Source of the DNA: Microvenator marinus
Lineage (GTDB): Bacteria; Myxococcota_A; Bradymonadia; Bradymonadales; Bradymonadaceae
Direction of reading: 5' to 3'
Length of the DNA: 64,000 nt
NCBI RefSeq assembly: GCF_007993755.1
Contig: NZ_CP042467.1
Span: 2,504,001-2,568,000, forward strand
In this document: positions 35,503 through 44,186 of the stretch, piece after piece
How positions within the stretch are numbered: position 1 is the stretch's first letter
How the letters are laid out: the number at the start of each line of letters is the position of its first letter
The notes under the pieces: generated by a model
Databases searched by the model: none
The model's input: the letters and a program-made list of their open reading frames with translations, nothing else
What the model was told of the DNA's origin: nothing
Position numbers and translations under genes: made by a program

Positions 35503-38175
35503 ATGGTTACTAAACGTTTAATCACTGGCGTACTGGCCAGCCTTTTGATGGTCGGCGCATGTTCAGATGACTCGGATCCGCCGACAAATCCGAATAACGC
35601 CAACAATACCAACAACAATAACTCGAATAACTCGAACAATACGACCGGCACCAATGGCTCCAATAATATGGACGACATGGGTCCAGATATGGACGAGGAA
35701 GGCATCAACATTCCTGGCTTGAGCGCTCCGGTTGAGGTGCGTCGTGATGAAAACGGGATGATGCATATACAATGCGCCTCGGACTCCGATTGTTTCGCAG
35801 CCCAGGGTTATGTGCACGCGATGGATCGATTTGCCCAGATGGACTTGAGGCGCCGAATCGCGCGTGGTCGTGTGGCCGAGATTGCTGGAAATCTGGCGCT
35901 CTCGGTGGACGAAGGCTACCGCACACGCTTTATGTCTCGCGACGGCGAGTACCTTGAAGAGGCCTTCTACGACCGCATGTCTCCTGAATCGAAAGCTGTG
36001 GTGGACGCCTATACCGTAGGTGTGAACGCGTGGCTCGACGATATGCGCAACGAGCGAAATGGCGCGCGACTCTCCGAGGAATACGACTTTCCGTTCCTGA
36101 CGACGGATGTGATTCCAGACTGGGAACCACAAGATACAGCAGCGTGCGCCCTGCTCCTCATGGACGACCTCTCGAACAGCTCAGGCGTGGACTTGCGCCA
36201 GGCGACGTACACCGAGGATCTGGAAGCCGACGTAATTTACGAAGTTCTCGGCCAAATCTCGGCAACGGGTAACTCGACTTTGATCGATCTTCCGTACACC
36301 GGACAAAACCTTCTGACCCAGCTTCCCGACCTGCAAGCGTTCCGGCGCGCAATTGAGCGTGTTCGCCCTACGACAGGCCTTATTCGCAAAGCACAAGACA
36401 GACTCGCTCCTTCGGATGTTTTCCGTCAGCAAGACGGATTTGGCTCCAATAACTGGGTCATCAATGGCTCCACGTCCGCCACAGGCAAGGCGATGTTGGC
36501 GAACGACCCACACCTTGGTCTTACCAATCCTGCGCTCTGGTATCTGGTTTCGCTCGACACCAAGACGCAGGGCGGAGATTTGCGTGTAGCCGGCGTCTCG
36601 TTCGCTGGTATCCCATCGATTCTGATTGGACAGAACGACAATATCGCGTGGGGCGCCACCGTCGTGTTCTACGACATGGCTGATATTTATGTAGAATCGC
36701 TGGATGAAACTGGCACCAAGGTCAACTTTGATGGTGGCCAGGTCGATATCATCGAGGTCGAGCACACGTATCAGATTGCGAACGCAGATCCGGTAACCAG
36801 GACGATCCGCGTGGTGCCGCACCACGGTCCAGTCATCGAGTATGATGCAGCGAACTCGGAAGCGTTGACGCTTCGATGGACCGGCCACGAGGTTTCGAGC
36901 GATTTCGACGCCTTCTTCGGTCTCGCGAAGGCCGAGAATATTGATGATGCGAAGGCGGCATTGCTCAATGCCCGCTCCACGAACCAGAACTTCGTCGTGA
37001 TCGACACCGAGGACAATATTGCGTGGTTCCCTTATAGCCTTGTGCCGCTGCGCCCATGGGCAAGTCTTGAGAATCCGACATGGATGCCACTTGATGGCAC
37101 CGGTGGATTCGAATGGGAAGGATTCATGGACTACGAAGACCTCCCACAGCTCGTAAACCCTGAGCGCGGCCATATCATCACGGCCAACCAAGACGCGACC
37201 GGTTCGCTCTCCGATGGCGACCCGACGAACAACGGGCACAACATGCTTCAGTCATTCCCAGCCCCAGGCTACCGGCATCAGCGAATCGTGGACCTCATCG
37301 CCGGCGAGTCGTTGACCGCTGAAGACATGGTTTCGGCTCAGGGAGATGACTATCTCTTTTACGGCCGCGCGATCGCCGATGCCGTGGAGAACTTGACTTC
37401 GACAGCACTAGTGGACTTCAATGAAGACGAGCTCCGGGTGCTGAACGCACTCCGGGCGTGGGACGGAACCTGCCCGACAGGCCTTTCGAGCTCGGACCCG
37501 GATAGCGACGCAAGTGCAGATGCGGACGAGGTGGCAAACGCCGTAGGATGCACCGTCTCTCACAAGCTGCTCTACCATCTCGCGGACTCGATTTTTGGTG
37601 ATGAACTCAAGACCGTGCCTGCTTCTCGCGCTTATGCAGCAGTCTATATCCAGATGATTACGCCTGAGCGTTTTACTCGGAGTTACTGGGATGACGTCAG
37701 CACGGAAGAGACGGTTGAAGAGCCACTTGAGATCGTGTTGCGTGCCATCACGGCCACAGCCGCATCGTTGAAGCAAGAGCTCACCACCGATACCGACGCA
37801 TGGATCTGGGGCCGCTTGCACGTGGTTTCGTTTGCTGCGGACCTTCTGTCGAATATCACATCGGACTTCAACAACGGGCCTTTCGCTGCCCCAGGCGGCC
37901 TATGGGCGGTCAATGTTTCCAACCCTAGCAACATCCGTGATGGCAACTACAGCTTTGGCGCGGGCCCATCGATGCGATTGGTGGTTGAGAACACTGAAGA
38001 TGGTCTCAAGGGTCAGATTTCGTTCCCAGGTGGACAATCACACTTCCGCGATTCGGAATATTACGACAATCTTGTTGAGGGCTGGCTGAATAACGAGCCG
38101 ATCGCTCTGCCGCTCCTCGCTGAGGATATCGCCGAAGTCACCGTGGAAACCATGACGTTAACCGCTCCCGAGTAA
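35503..38175 (+). CDS. Penicillin acylase-family (N-terminal nucleophile hydrolase) lipoprotein
   Basis: 890 residues. The signal ends LLMVGAC, followed by a long Asn/Thr linker and an Asp/Met stretch (DDMGPDMDEEG) typical of this genome's lipoproteins. The acylase fold starts near residue 72 (PVEVRRDENGMMHIQCAS). The autocatalytic nucleophile is probably S315 in GFGSNNWVING, with downstream ANDPHLGL and GIPSILIGQNDNIAWG, both conserved in the family. Self-cleavage at S315 would give alpha and beta chains. Members cleave amide bonds in beta-lactams, acyl-homoserine lactones or other N-acyl compounds; the true substrate is unknown. A coupled lipoprotein gene begins 1 base after its stop. Confidence 0.93.
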   Translation: MVTKRLITGVLASLLMVGACSDDSDPPTNPNNANNTNNNNSNNSNNTTGTNGSNNMDDMGPDMDEEGINIPGLSAPVEVRRDENGMMHIQCASDSDCFAAQGYVHAMDRFAQMDLRRRIARGRVAEIAGNLALSVDEGYRTRFMSRDGEYLEEAFYDRMSPESKAVVDAYTVGVNAWLDDMRNERNGARLSEEYDFPFLTTDVIPDWEPQDTAACALLLMDDLSNSSGVDLRQATYTEDLEADVIYEVLGQISATGNSTLIDLPYTGQNLLTQLPDLQAFRRAIERVRPTTGLIRKAQDRLAPSDVFRQQDGFGSNNWVINGSTSATGKAMLANDPHLGLTNPALWYLVSLDTKTQGGDLRVAGVSFAGIPSILIGQNDNIAWGATVVFYDMADIYVESLDETGTKVNFDGGQVDIIEVEHTYQIANADPVTRTIRVVPHHGPVIEYDAANSEALTLRWTGHEVSSDFDAFFGLAKAENIDDAKAALLNARSTNQNFVVIDTEDNIAWFPYSLVPLRPWASLENPTWMPLDGTGGFEWEGFMDYEDLPQLVNPERGHIITANQDATGSLSDGDPTNNGHNMLQSFPAPGYRHQRIVDLIAGESLTAEDMVSAQGDDYLFYGRAIADAVENLTSTALVDFNEDELRVLNALRAWDGTCPTGLSSSDPDSDASADADEVANAVGCTVSHKLLYHLADSIFGDELKTVPASRAYAAVYIQMITPERFTRSYWDDVSTEETVEEPLEIVLRAITATAASLKQELTTDTDAWIWGRLHVVSFAADLLSNITSDFNNGPFAAPGGLWAVNVSNPSNIRDGNYSFGAGPSMRLVVENTEDGLKGQISFPGGQSHFRDSEYYDNLVEGWLNNEPIALPLLAEDIAEVTVETMTLTAPE

Positions 38176-38176
38176 G

Positions 38177-39331
38177 ATGAAGAACCTGCTTCCCACACTG
38201 CTGCTCGCATCAGGCCTTACGGGCTGTGTCTTCGCTGAGCTGAGCGATTTGCCTCCGGCTATCGCCACTCCTAATAACGAAGTCGACATGTCGGATGACA
38301 CGTCCCCAGACGTGGGGACGGCCGACATGGAGGATATGGAGACCGAGTGCAACCTTAACCCTGTCGAGCTTACGAGTGGTGGGTTTAATCACCTTGAAGT
38401 CGACCAATTGGGTGACACCATCTTCTACGCCATTACCTCGGCGTCGGGGGACATCAAGGTGGGTCGTATCACCGAAGAGGTGGACCACGACATTCTAGAC
38501 GAGTCTTATCCAACCACGAACGTCAGGGATATGGCCATTCTTGCGCTCTCCGAGGATCGATTCCTCCTGGGCGTGGTTCGAAACTTAGGGGCGATTGAAG
38601 TCTACAACTGCACGTTGAATGGCTGTGTGGACATTCCTGTGGACAACAACCCGGTTGAAGCCGTTGACTTCTATCGCGATGGAATCCCGATTTTGGCGCT
38701 GACCTATCGCGACACCCAAACCGTTCGCTACACAGCCTACCCCATCAACGTGGAGAGCAACGCGCTCAACGAGGGTGTGGCGCTATCTCTCGCCGACCTA
38801 GATGTGGCGGGGGCAGAGATTTCGACCATCGGCACTCAGAAGAGGGTGGTCTATGGAGCACCATTGTTCGGTTTTAAAGTAGCTCAGGGGTCGATGGGTG
38901 AGTTAGATGGGACGGAGTGTACGTTGGCCGATCGGCGTGCGACAACGCCGTATATTGCTCGCTCGCTGGACGATACAACGACATTCCTGGCGCGGACAAC
39001 GGACGGTCTGATGATGTCAGATTGTTCGGTTTCGGCCGAGATTACTCCTCGATACCCGGTTGATTTTGACTATATCCAGCTTTCGTCAAACCAATTCTTC
39101 GTGGTCTGGTCGGTTGGCACTCCGAACGATCCTGTTCCTGTTCTGCGTGGAGCCTATGTAGACAACATGGAACCTCAGTCGTTTGTGGACTTTGGGGCTA
39201 GCCGTGTGGCCAACGTACGTATTCTTCGAAACGGTAATGGAATTCACGCCCTTTTTGGCGGGCCAGACCTGACGCTTCGATACGTCAAGACCAACGTGAT
39301 AGCGTTGGCTCGATGCGCCCAAACCCTTTAA
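38177..39331 (+). CDS. Lipoprotein of unknown function, partner of the acylase
   Basis: 384 residues. The signal ends in LASGLTGC, followed by an acidic Asp/Met/Thr linker (DMSDDTSPDVGTADMEDME). The body has about 12 beta-rich repeats with hydrophobic strands (DRFLLGVVRNLGAIEVYNC, ILALTYRDTQTVRYTAY), suggesting a propeller-like or beta-solenoid extracellular domain. No sequence signature was recognised. The ATG is separated from the acylase stop by one base, so co-translation and joint function at the outer membrane are likely. Confidence 0.72.
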   Translation: MKNLLPTLLLASGLTGCVFAELSDLPPAIATPNNEVDMSDDTSPDVGTADMEDMETECNLNPVELTSGGFNHLEVDQLGDTIFYAITSASGDIKVGRITEEVDHDILDESYPTTNVRDMAILALSEDRFLLGVVRNLGAIEVYNCTLNGCVDIPVDNNPVEAVDFYRDGIPILALTYRDTQTVRYTAYPINVESNALNEGVALSLADLDVAGAEISTIGTQKRVVYGAPLFGFKVAQGSMGELDGTECTLADRRATTPYIARSLDDTTTFLARTTDGLMMSDCSVSAEITPRYPVDFDYIQLSSNQFFVVWSVGTPNDPVPVLRGAYVDNMEPQSFVDFGASRVANVRILRNGNGIHALFGGPDLTLRYVKTNVIALARCAQTL

Positions 39332-39365
39332 AATCTGCGGCCATTTTTGGCTCAAGAGTGTGTTG

Positions 39366-40748
39366 ATGAGTGATATTACCAGAACGATTCTGCTCGACGA
39401 TGGCGACGAAAAGCTGGAGTTGCGCAAATACTCGATTCGCGTGAACTCAGGCGCCAATGCGGGTCTAACGCAGGTTGGAGCCGGACGGAGGCTCGAGATT
39501 GGCAGCTCACCCGAGAACGGACTTTGCCTGGACGACCCACTGGTGAGTCGTTTCCACGCGGAGATCGAGGTCGGGCCACGTGGCTACCTGCTTCGCGACC
39601 GTGAGAGCAAGAACGGGACATGGGTTCACGGCCTTCAGGTCGGGTCTGTGTTTTTGGAAGACGGGACGGTCTTTAAGCTCGGGGACACGGAGTGCGAGTT
39701 CAAGCTCGAGAACGAAGCCGTTGAAGTGCGTTTCAGCGGCAAGAATAAGTTCGGCAAGATGTTGGGCAAGAGCCTTGCGATGCGCGAGATTTTTGCCCTA
39801 CTGGAACGGGTAGCCCCGACCGACGCAACCGTGCTCATCGAGGGTGAATCGGGAACGGGTAAAGAGTTGGTGGCGGAAGGCATTCACGCGTCGAGTCCGC
39901 GCGCCAAGGGTCCGTTCATCGTGGTGGATTGTTCGGCGATCGCCCGCGACATCATCGAATCCGAGCTCTTCGGGCATGTGAAAGGCGCATTCACGGGCGC
40001 TTCGGGTTCGCGCAAAGGTGCGTTCGAAGCGGCCAATGGCGGCACGTTGTTTCTGGACGAGCTCGGGGAGCTTCCGATCGACCTTCAACCAAAACTCTTG
40101 CGGGCGCTGGAAAAGCGTGAAGTCAAGCCGGTGGGCGGCAACGAGACCCTTAAGACTAACGTTCGAATCGTGGCTGCGACCAATCGAAACCTCCTCCAAG
40201 AGGTTAAAGACGGTAATTTCCGCGAAGACCTCTACTATCGTTTTGCGGTCATCAAGGTTGAGCTTCCGCCGCTTCGTGAGCGCCCAGACGACATCCCGAT
40301 GCTCGTTGAGGCCTTCCTTGAGCAGGCAGCGCAGCTGACTGGCCGGACCGGCGTGGATATCGCCTACAAGACCATGGAGAAGCTCAAGCGCCACCGATGG
40401 CCGGGCAATGTGCGTGAGCTCAAGAATTTTGTGGAACGCGCAGTCCTTCTGACTCAGGGCGACCAGATCGAGACCAAATTCCTGAACTCGCAAGAAATCC
40501 CGACCGAGGAGACCAGCGTAGACATGGGGTCTGACTCGATGGCCAAGACCGCACTCGACGAAAACCTTCCGTTTAAGGACGCAAAGAGCCGGATGATTGA
40601 AGAGTTTGAGGTCGCGTATTGGCGAGGCCTCTTGGAGCGAACAGACGGCAATATATCTAAGGCTGCGCGGATCGCAGGGGTTCATAGAAAGAGCGTGGAA
40701 TATATCCTCAAGAAGCTCGACCTGACGCGTGAGGACCTGCTCGGATGA
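39366..40748 (+). CDS. FHA-domain sigma-54-dependent transcriptional activator
   Basis: 460 residues. The N-terminal FHA domain (about 28-110) has [24 protein letters not shown] and SKNGTWVHG, which bind phosphothreonine. The central AAA+ activator domain has Walker A GESGTGKE (160-167), the sigma-54 loop GAFTGA (207-212) and [16 protein letters not shown] Fis-type HTH lies at the C-terminus ([20 protein letters not shown]). It should link Ser/Thr kinase signalling to sigma-54 promoters; the kinases at 9635-14796 are possible partners but this is inference. It overlaps the next gene by 4 bases. The ATG at 39366 is preferred over the GTG two codons upstream. Confidence 0.94.
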   Translation: MSDITRTILLDDGDEKLELRKYSIRVNSGANAGLTQVGAGRRLEIGSSPENGLCLDDPLVSRFHAEIEVGPRGYLLRDRESKNGTWVHGLQVGSVFLEDGTVFKLGDTECEFKLENEAVEVRFSGKNKFGKMLGKSLAMREIFALLERVAPTDATVLIEGESGTGKELVAEGIHASSPRAKGPFIVVDCSAIARDIIESELFGHVKGAFTGASGSRKGAFEAANGGTLFLDELGELPIDLQPKLLRALEKREVKPVGGNETLKTNVRIVAATNRNLLQEVKDGNFREDLYYRFAVIKVELPPLRERPDDIPMLVEAFLEQAAQLTGRTGVDIAYKTMEKLKRHRWPGNVRELKNFVERAVLLTQGDQIETKFLNSQEIPTEETSVDMGSDSMAKTALDENLPFKDAKSRMIEEFEVAYWRGLLERTDGNISKAARIAGVHRKSVEYILKKLDLTREDLLG

Positions 40749-41443
40749 AGACTCTAATTTGCATGCCCACATACAATGAGGCTGGCAATATTCGTCGGAT
40801 TACAGCGGCGATTCACGAGGTCGTCCCCGAGGTTGGAATCCTCATCATCGACGACGCATCTCCCGACGGAACGGGCGAAATCGCCGATGAATTGGCCGCC
40901 TCGGATTCCAGAATCCACGTTCTGCACCGCAAGGGCAAAGAGGGTCTCGGGCCTGCATATCTGGCGGGATTTGCGTGGGGCCTTGAGCGCGATTGGGATG
41001 CGCTCATCGAGATGGACGCGGACTTTTCCCACCAACCAAAATACCTGAGCGGGATGATTCAGAATCTAGAGAAATGGGACGTGGTGGTGGGTTCGCGCTA
41101 CGTAGACGGCGGCGGAACGGAGAACTGGGGCCCGGTGCGCAAACTCATCTCGAGGGGTGGCGGACTCTATGCGCGTAGTATCCTCGGTATCCCCATCAAG
41201 GATCTGACCGCCGGCTTTGTGGCTTGGCGGCGACACGTCTTGGAAGGCATTGATTTGAGCGGCATTGAGGCGTCTGGCTACGTCTTTCAAATCGAGATGA
41301 AATACCGCGCCTATCAAGCGGGCTACTCGATCCACGAGATGCCCATCACTTTTCCTGACCGCGAAGTCGGCGAATCCAAGATGACTCCTTCGATTGCAGC
41401 GGAGGCGTTGACTCGGGTCTGGCGAATTCGGCTGAAGTCGTGA
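40745..41443 (+). CDS. Polyprenol monophosphomannose synthase-like glycosyltransferase (GT2)
   Basis: 232 residues. GT-A fold with MPTYNEAGNIRRI, the nucleotide-binding IIDDASPDGTGEIAD and the metal-binding EMDADFSHQPKYL. These match dolichol/polyprenol phosphate mannose synthases. It lacks the C-terminal membrane segments of some members, so it should be a peripheral inner-membrane enzyme that makes a lipid-linked sugar donor. It overlaps the FHA activator by 4 bases (ATGA) and the MurJ gene by 4 bases. The coupling puts it in an envelope precursor pathway; the sugar is inferred from the family only. Confidence 0.9.
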   Translation: MKTLICMPTYNEAGNIRRITAAIHEVVPEVGILIIDDASPDGTGEIADELAASDSRIHVLHRKGKEGLGPAYLAGFAWGLERDWDALIEMDADFSHQPKYLSGMIQNLEKWDVVVGSRYVDGGGTENWGPVRKLISRGGGLYARSILGIPIKDLTAGFVAWRRHVLEGIDLSGIEASGYVFQIEMKYRAYQAGYSIHEMPITFPDREVGESKMTPSIAAEALTRVWRIRLKS

Positions 41444-42984
41444 ACAAGCTCGCTATTGCCACACTCATACTCGCGGCGAGCACGCTATTGAGCCGTGTGT
41501 TGGGGTTCTTGCGCGAAGTGTTTATCGCGTATTTGCACGGCGCCACAGCGGCTACGGACGCTTATTACGCGGCGTTCACCCTGCCCGACTTGATGAACTA
41601 CTTCTTGGCTGGTGGTGCCCTTTCGGTGACCTTCATCCCCATGTTTTCGGCGTACCTCGCCCGCGAGGACGAGGCCGGAGGGTGGCGGCTCTTCTCCATA
41701 GTGGCGACCACGATGGGCATGCTGATGTTGGCGCTCACTGTGGTGCTGATCGTCTTCACACCGCAGATCGTGCCACATCTTTTCCCTGGATTTGATGACC
41801 CAGCGCAGATGGATCTTTTGGTCCGAATGACTCGGATCGTGATGCCGGCGCAGCTCGCTTTCTATGTGGGTGGCGTCCTGAACGCTTCATTGATGGCGCG
41901 CCAGATCTTTTGGCCTTCGGCGCTGATGCCGCTCGTCTACAACCTCTTCATCATTCTGGGCGGCGTGGCCCTTCACCCGTGGATCGGGGTTGAGGGGTTT
42001 GCAGTGGGCGTGGTGGCGGGCGCATTTCTGGGGCCTTTGGCCATCCCGCTCTGGGCCTCGCGAAAGTCCATCTCCTATCAGTTTCGTTTTGCGCCTTTTG
42101 ATCCCGAGTTCAAAAAGTTCGTCTGGGTGACGCTGCCGCTGATGATCGGCGTTTCGCTTGTCACGGTGGACGAATGGCTGCTCCGCTACTTCGGGTCTAT
42201 GCACGAGTCCGGAGCAATCTCGTGGCTCACGAACTCTAGAAAACTCATGATGTTCGCGTTTGCGGTGATTGGGCAGGCAGCCGGGCAGGCTGCGTTGCCG
42301 TTCTTTGCCAGGCTCTATCACGAAGGCAAAGAAGACGAGCTCGGACAGACGCTGAGCGCGAGTTTACAACGCGTCATGTTCTTCTCTCTAATCGCGAGCG
42401 CGGGCCTGTTTGTCGTGGCTGAGCCGCTGGTGTTTCTGGTGTTTCAGCGTGGTGCGTTTAGCGTGGAAGACGCCGCAATCACAGCCGAACTACTCATGTA
42501 CTTCTCGATCGGACTCGCCGCGTGGGGCGCACAAACACTGGCGGTACGGGGATTCTACGCCCGAGAAGATACCTGGACCCCAATGATCATTAGCTCGGTG
42601 GTGACTGTGGCGGCCTTGCCCGCCTACTGGTTGTTGAACGAGAGCATGGGGATTCAGGGGCTCGCGCTCGCGACAAGCGTGGGCATGGTGATGAACGTGG
42701 TCGCGACGGTTGGCTTTTACCGGTTTAAGGGGCATTCGCTGCCGCTGAAGCCTGTGGGGCTCGGGTCCCTGCGAGGCGTGGGACTTGGACTCCCTGCAGC
42801 ACTCGGCGCATGGTTGGTCTTAGAGCAATTTGATTTCGGCGAAGGCGCGCTTGGTTACGCCTTGAGTTTTGGTAGTTCTGGCCTGGTCTTTTTAGGCGTG
42901 TTACTGGCGCTGATCGCGTTGATCAAACCGCCGGAAGTCGAGGTCTTGAGGGCGAAGATCGCAAGAAAACTGAGACGTAAATGA
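41440..42984 (+). CDS. murJ: Lipid II flippase MurJ/MviN family
   Basis: 514 residues with about 14 transmembrane helices. The start (LILAASTLLSRVLGFLREVF) is a typical MurJ N-terminal helix with the conserved arginines. The following ATDAYYAAFTLPDLMNYFLA and GGALSVTFIPMFS also match. MurJ carries lipid II across the inner membrane for peptidoglycan synthesis. It starts at a GTG inside the previous stop (GTGA). The next transporter starts inside its stop (ATGA), so all four genes of this run are translationally coupled. Confidence 0.93.
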   Translation: MNKLAIATLILAASTLLSRVLGFLREVFIAYLHGATAATDAYYAAFTLPDLMNYFLAGGALSVTFIPMFSAYLAREDEAGGWRLFSIVATTMGMLMLALTVVLIVFTPQIVPHLFPGFDDPAQMDLLVRMTRIVMPAQLAFYVGGVLNASLMARQIFWPSALMPLVYNLFIILGGVALHPWIGVEGFAVGVVAGAFLGPLAIPLWASRKSISYQFRFAPFDPEFKKFVWVTLPLMIGVSLVTVDEWLLRYFGSMHESGAISWLTNSRKLMMFAFAVIGQAAGQAALPFFARLYHEGKEDELGQTLSASLQRVMFFSLIASAGLFVVAEPLVFLVFQRGAFSVEDAAITAELLMYFSIGLAAWGAQTLAVRGFYAREDTWTPMIISSVVTVAALPAYWLLNESMGIQGLALATSVGMVMNVVATVGFYRFKGHSLPLKPVGLGSLRGVGLGLPAALGAWLVLEQFDFGEGALGYALSFGSSGLVFLGVLLALIALIKPPEVEVLRAKIARKLRRK

Positions 42985-44186
42985 TAAGTTCCGCTGAGCG
43001 TTGGCGAAGGTTCGGTATTCTGAGTGCGCTCTATTTTGCGCAAGGTGTACCCTTCGGGCTCTTTTCTCAGGCTGTTCCTTCGATCTTGCGGCAGGGGAAT
43101 GTTTCACTTCAGGTCATCGGGCTTACGTCGTTGTTGGCCGCGCCATGGGCTCTGAAGTTCTTGTGGAGTCCCTGGCTCGACCGCGCCCCGTTTTGGGCGC
43201 CGGGGCATAGGCGCAGAGGCTGGTTAATCCCGATCCAATCCCTGGTGGTCTTGGCGCTCGTGATCTTGGCCTTTGTAGATCCCTGGAAGACCCCTGAAGC
43301 CTTGATGGCCATGGTCTTGGTGGTGAACTTTCTGAATGCGAGCCAGGATATCCCTACCGATGGCCTTGCCGTGGATATTCTTCCGGCCGAGGAACGTGGG
43401 CGAGGCAATGGCATTCAGGTAGGGGGCTATCGGCTTGGCATGTTGGTGGGCGGGGCCGCAACCCTTTGGGTCATCGATGCATTCGGCTGGCAGACTGGGC
43501 TCTTGGCTACGGCATTTGTGGCTGCGCTCTGTGTGGTACCGATCATCTTCATGAAGGAGCCGGAGTCCTTGGGCATTGAGCGCAAGATTGGGCTAGGTTC
43601 TGGGCTTGGTTCCATGTGGAAGTTCTTGTCCAATCGGGCCGTATTGCGGTTCATCGGCCTGATCGCGGCTTTCAAACTCGGGGACGCCTTGGCGAACGGC
43701 ATGATCAAACCGATGTTGATAGACCTCGGCCTTAGCCTTGGGGACATCGGCCGAATCTCGGGTGGAATCGGATTTTCCGCGGCGCTTGCCGGCACCGTGG
43801 CGGGTGCGTTTTTGGCTGACCGACTGACGCGAAATCGCGCATTGATGGTCACGGCGATTTTTCAGGCCATCGGTGCTCTCATCTACGTTGGAGTGCTTGG
43901 CGGAGAGGTCAACCTAACGTTCATCGCGATCGCGATCGGCGTTGAGAACTTCCTCGGCTCAGTGGCTACCGTTGTTCTCTTTGCGTGCATGATGGACTGG
44001 AGTGACTCAGACAACTCGGGAATGAACTACACCGTGCTGGCCTCGGCCGTTGTGGCGGTGCAAGGCGTGGGCTCAATCTTGAGTGGGTTTAGCGCGTCCG
44101 GTCTTGGCTACACCATGCATCATGTGGTGGCGGGCGTGATCGCCTTGGTTGGCGGGCTTCTCGCGGCGAAGATGTACCGAGTTTAG
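42981..44186 (+). CDS. AmpG-like MFS transporter (muropeptide permease family)
   Basis: 401 residues with 12 predicted helices. The start (ILSALYFAQGVPFGLFSQ) and the motif LLAAPWALKFLWSPWLDRAP are typical of the AmpG/acetyl-CoA transporter branch of MFS. VNFLNASQDIPTDGLAVDIL is the conserved helix 4 region. AmpG imports anhydro-muropeptides for cell-wall recycling, which fits the overlapping murJ. A different small solute cannot be excluded. Its stop abuts the stop of the convergent sigma-54 regulator with no base between. Confidence 0.85.
   Translation: MISSAERWRRFGILSALYFAQGVPFGLFSQAVPSILRQGNVSLQVIGLTSLLAAPWALKFLWSPWLDRAPFWAPGHRRRGWLIPIQSLVVLALVILAFVDPWKTPEALMAMVLVVNFLNASQDIPTDGLAVDILPAEERGRGNGIQVGGYRLGMLVGGAATLWVIDAFGWQTGLLATAFVAALCVVPIIFMKEPESLGIERKIGLGSGLGSMWKFLSNRAVLRFIGLIAAFKLGDALANGMIKPMLIDLGLSLGDIGRISGGIGFSAALAGTVAGAFLADRLTRNRALMVTAIFQAIGALIYVGVLGGEVNLTFIAIAIGVENFLGSVATVVLFACMMDWSDSDNSGMNYTVLASAVVAVQGVGSILSGFSASGLGYTMHHVVAGVIALVGGLLAAKMYRV

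Noticed and set aside
39798-40772. Minus-strand 324-codon frame
   Set aside because: Shadow of the FHA/sigma-54 activator; no own motifs or ribosome site.
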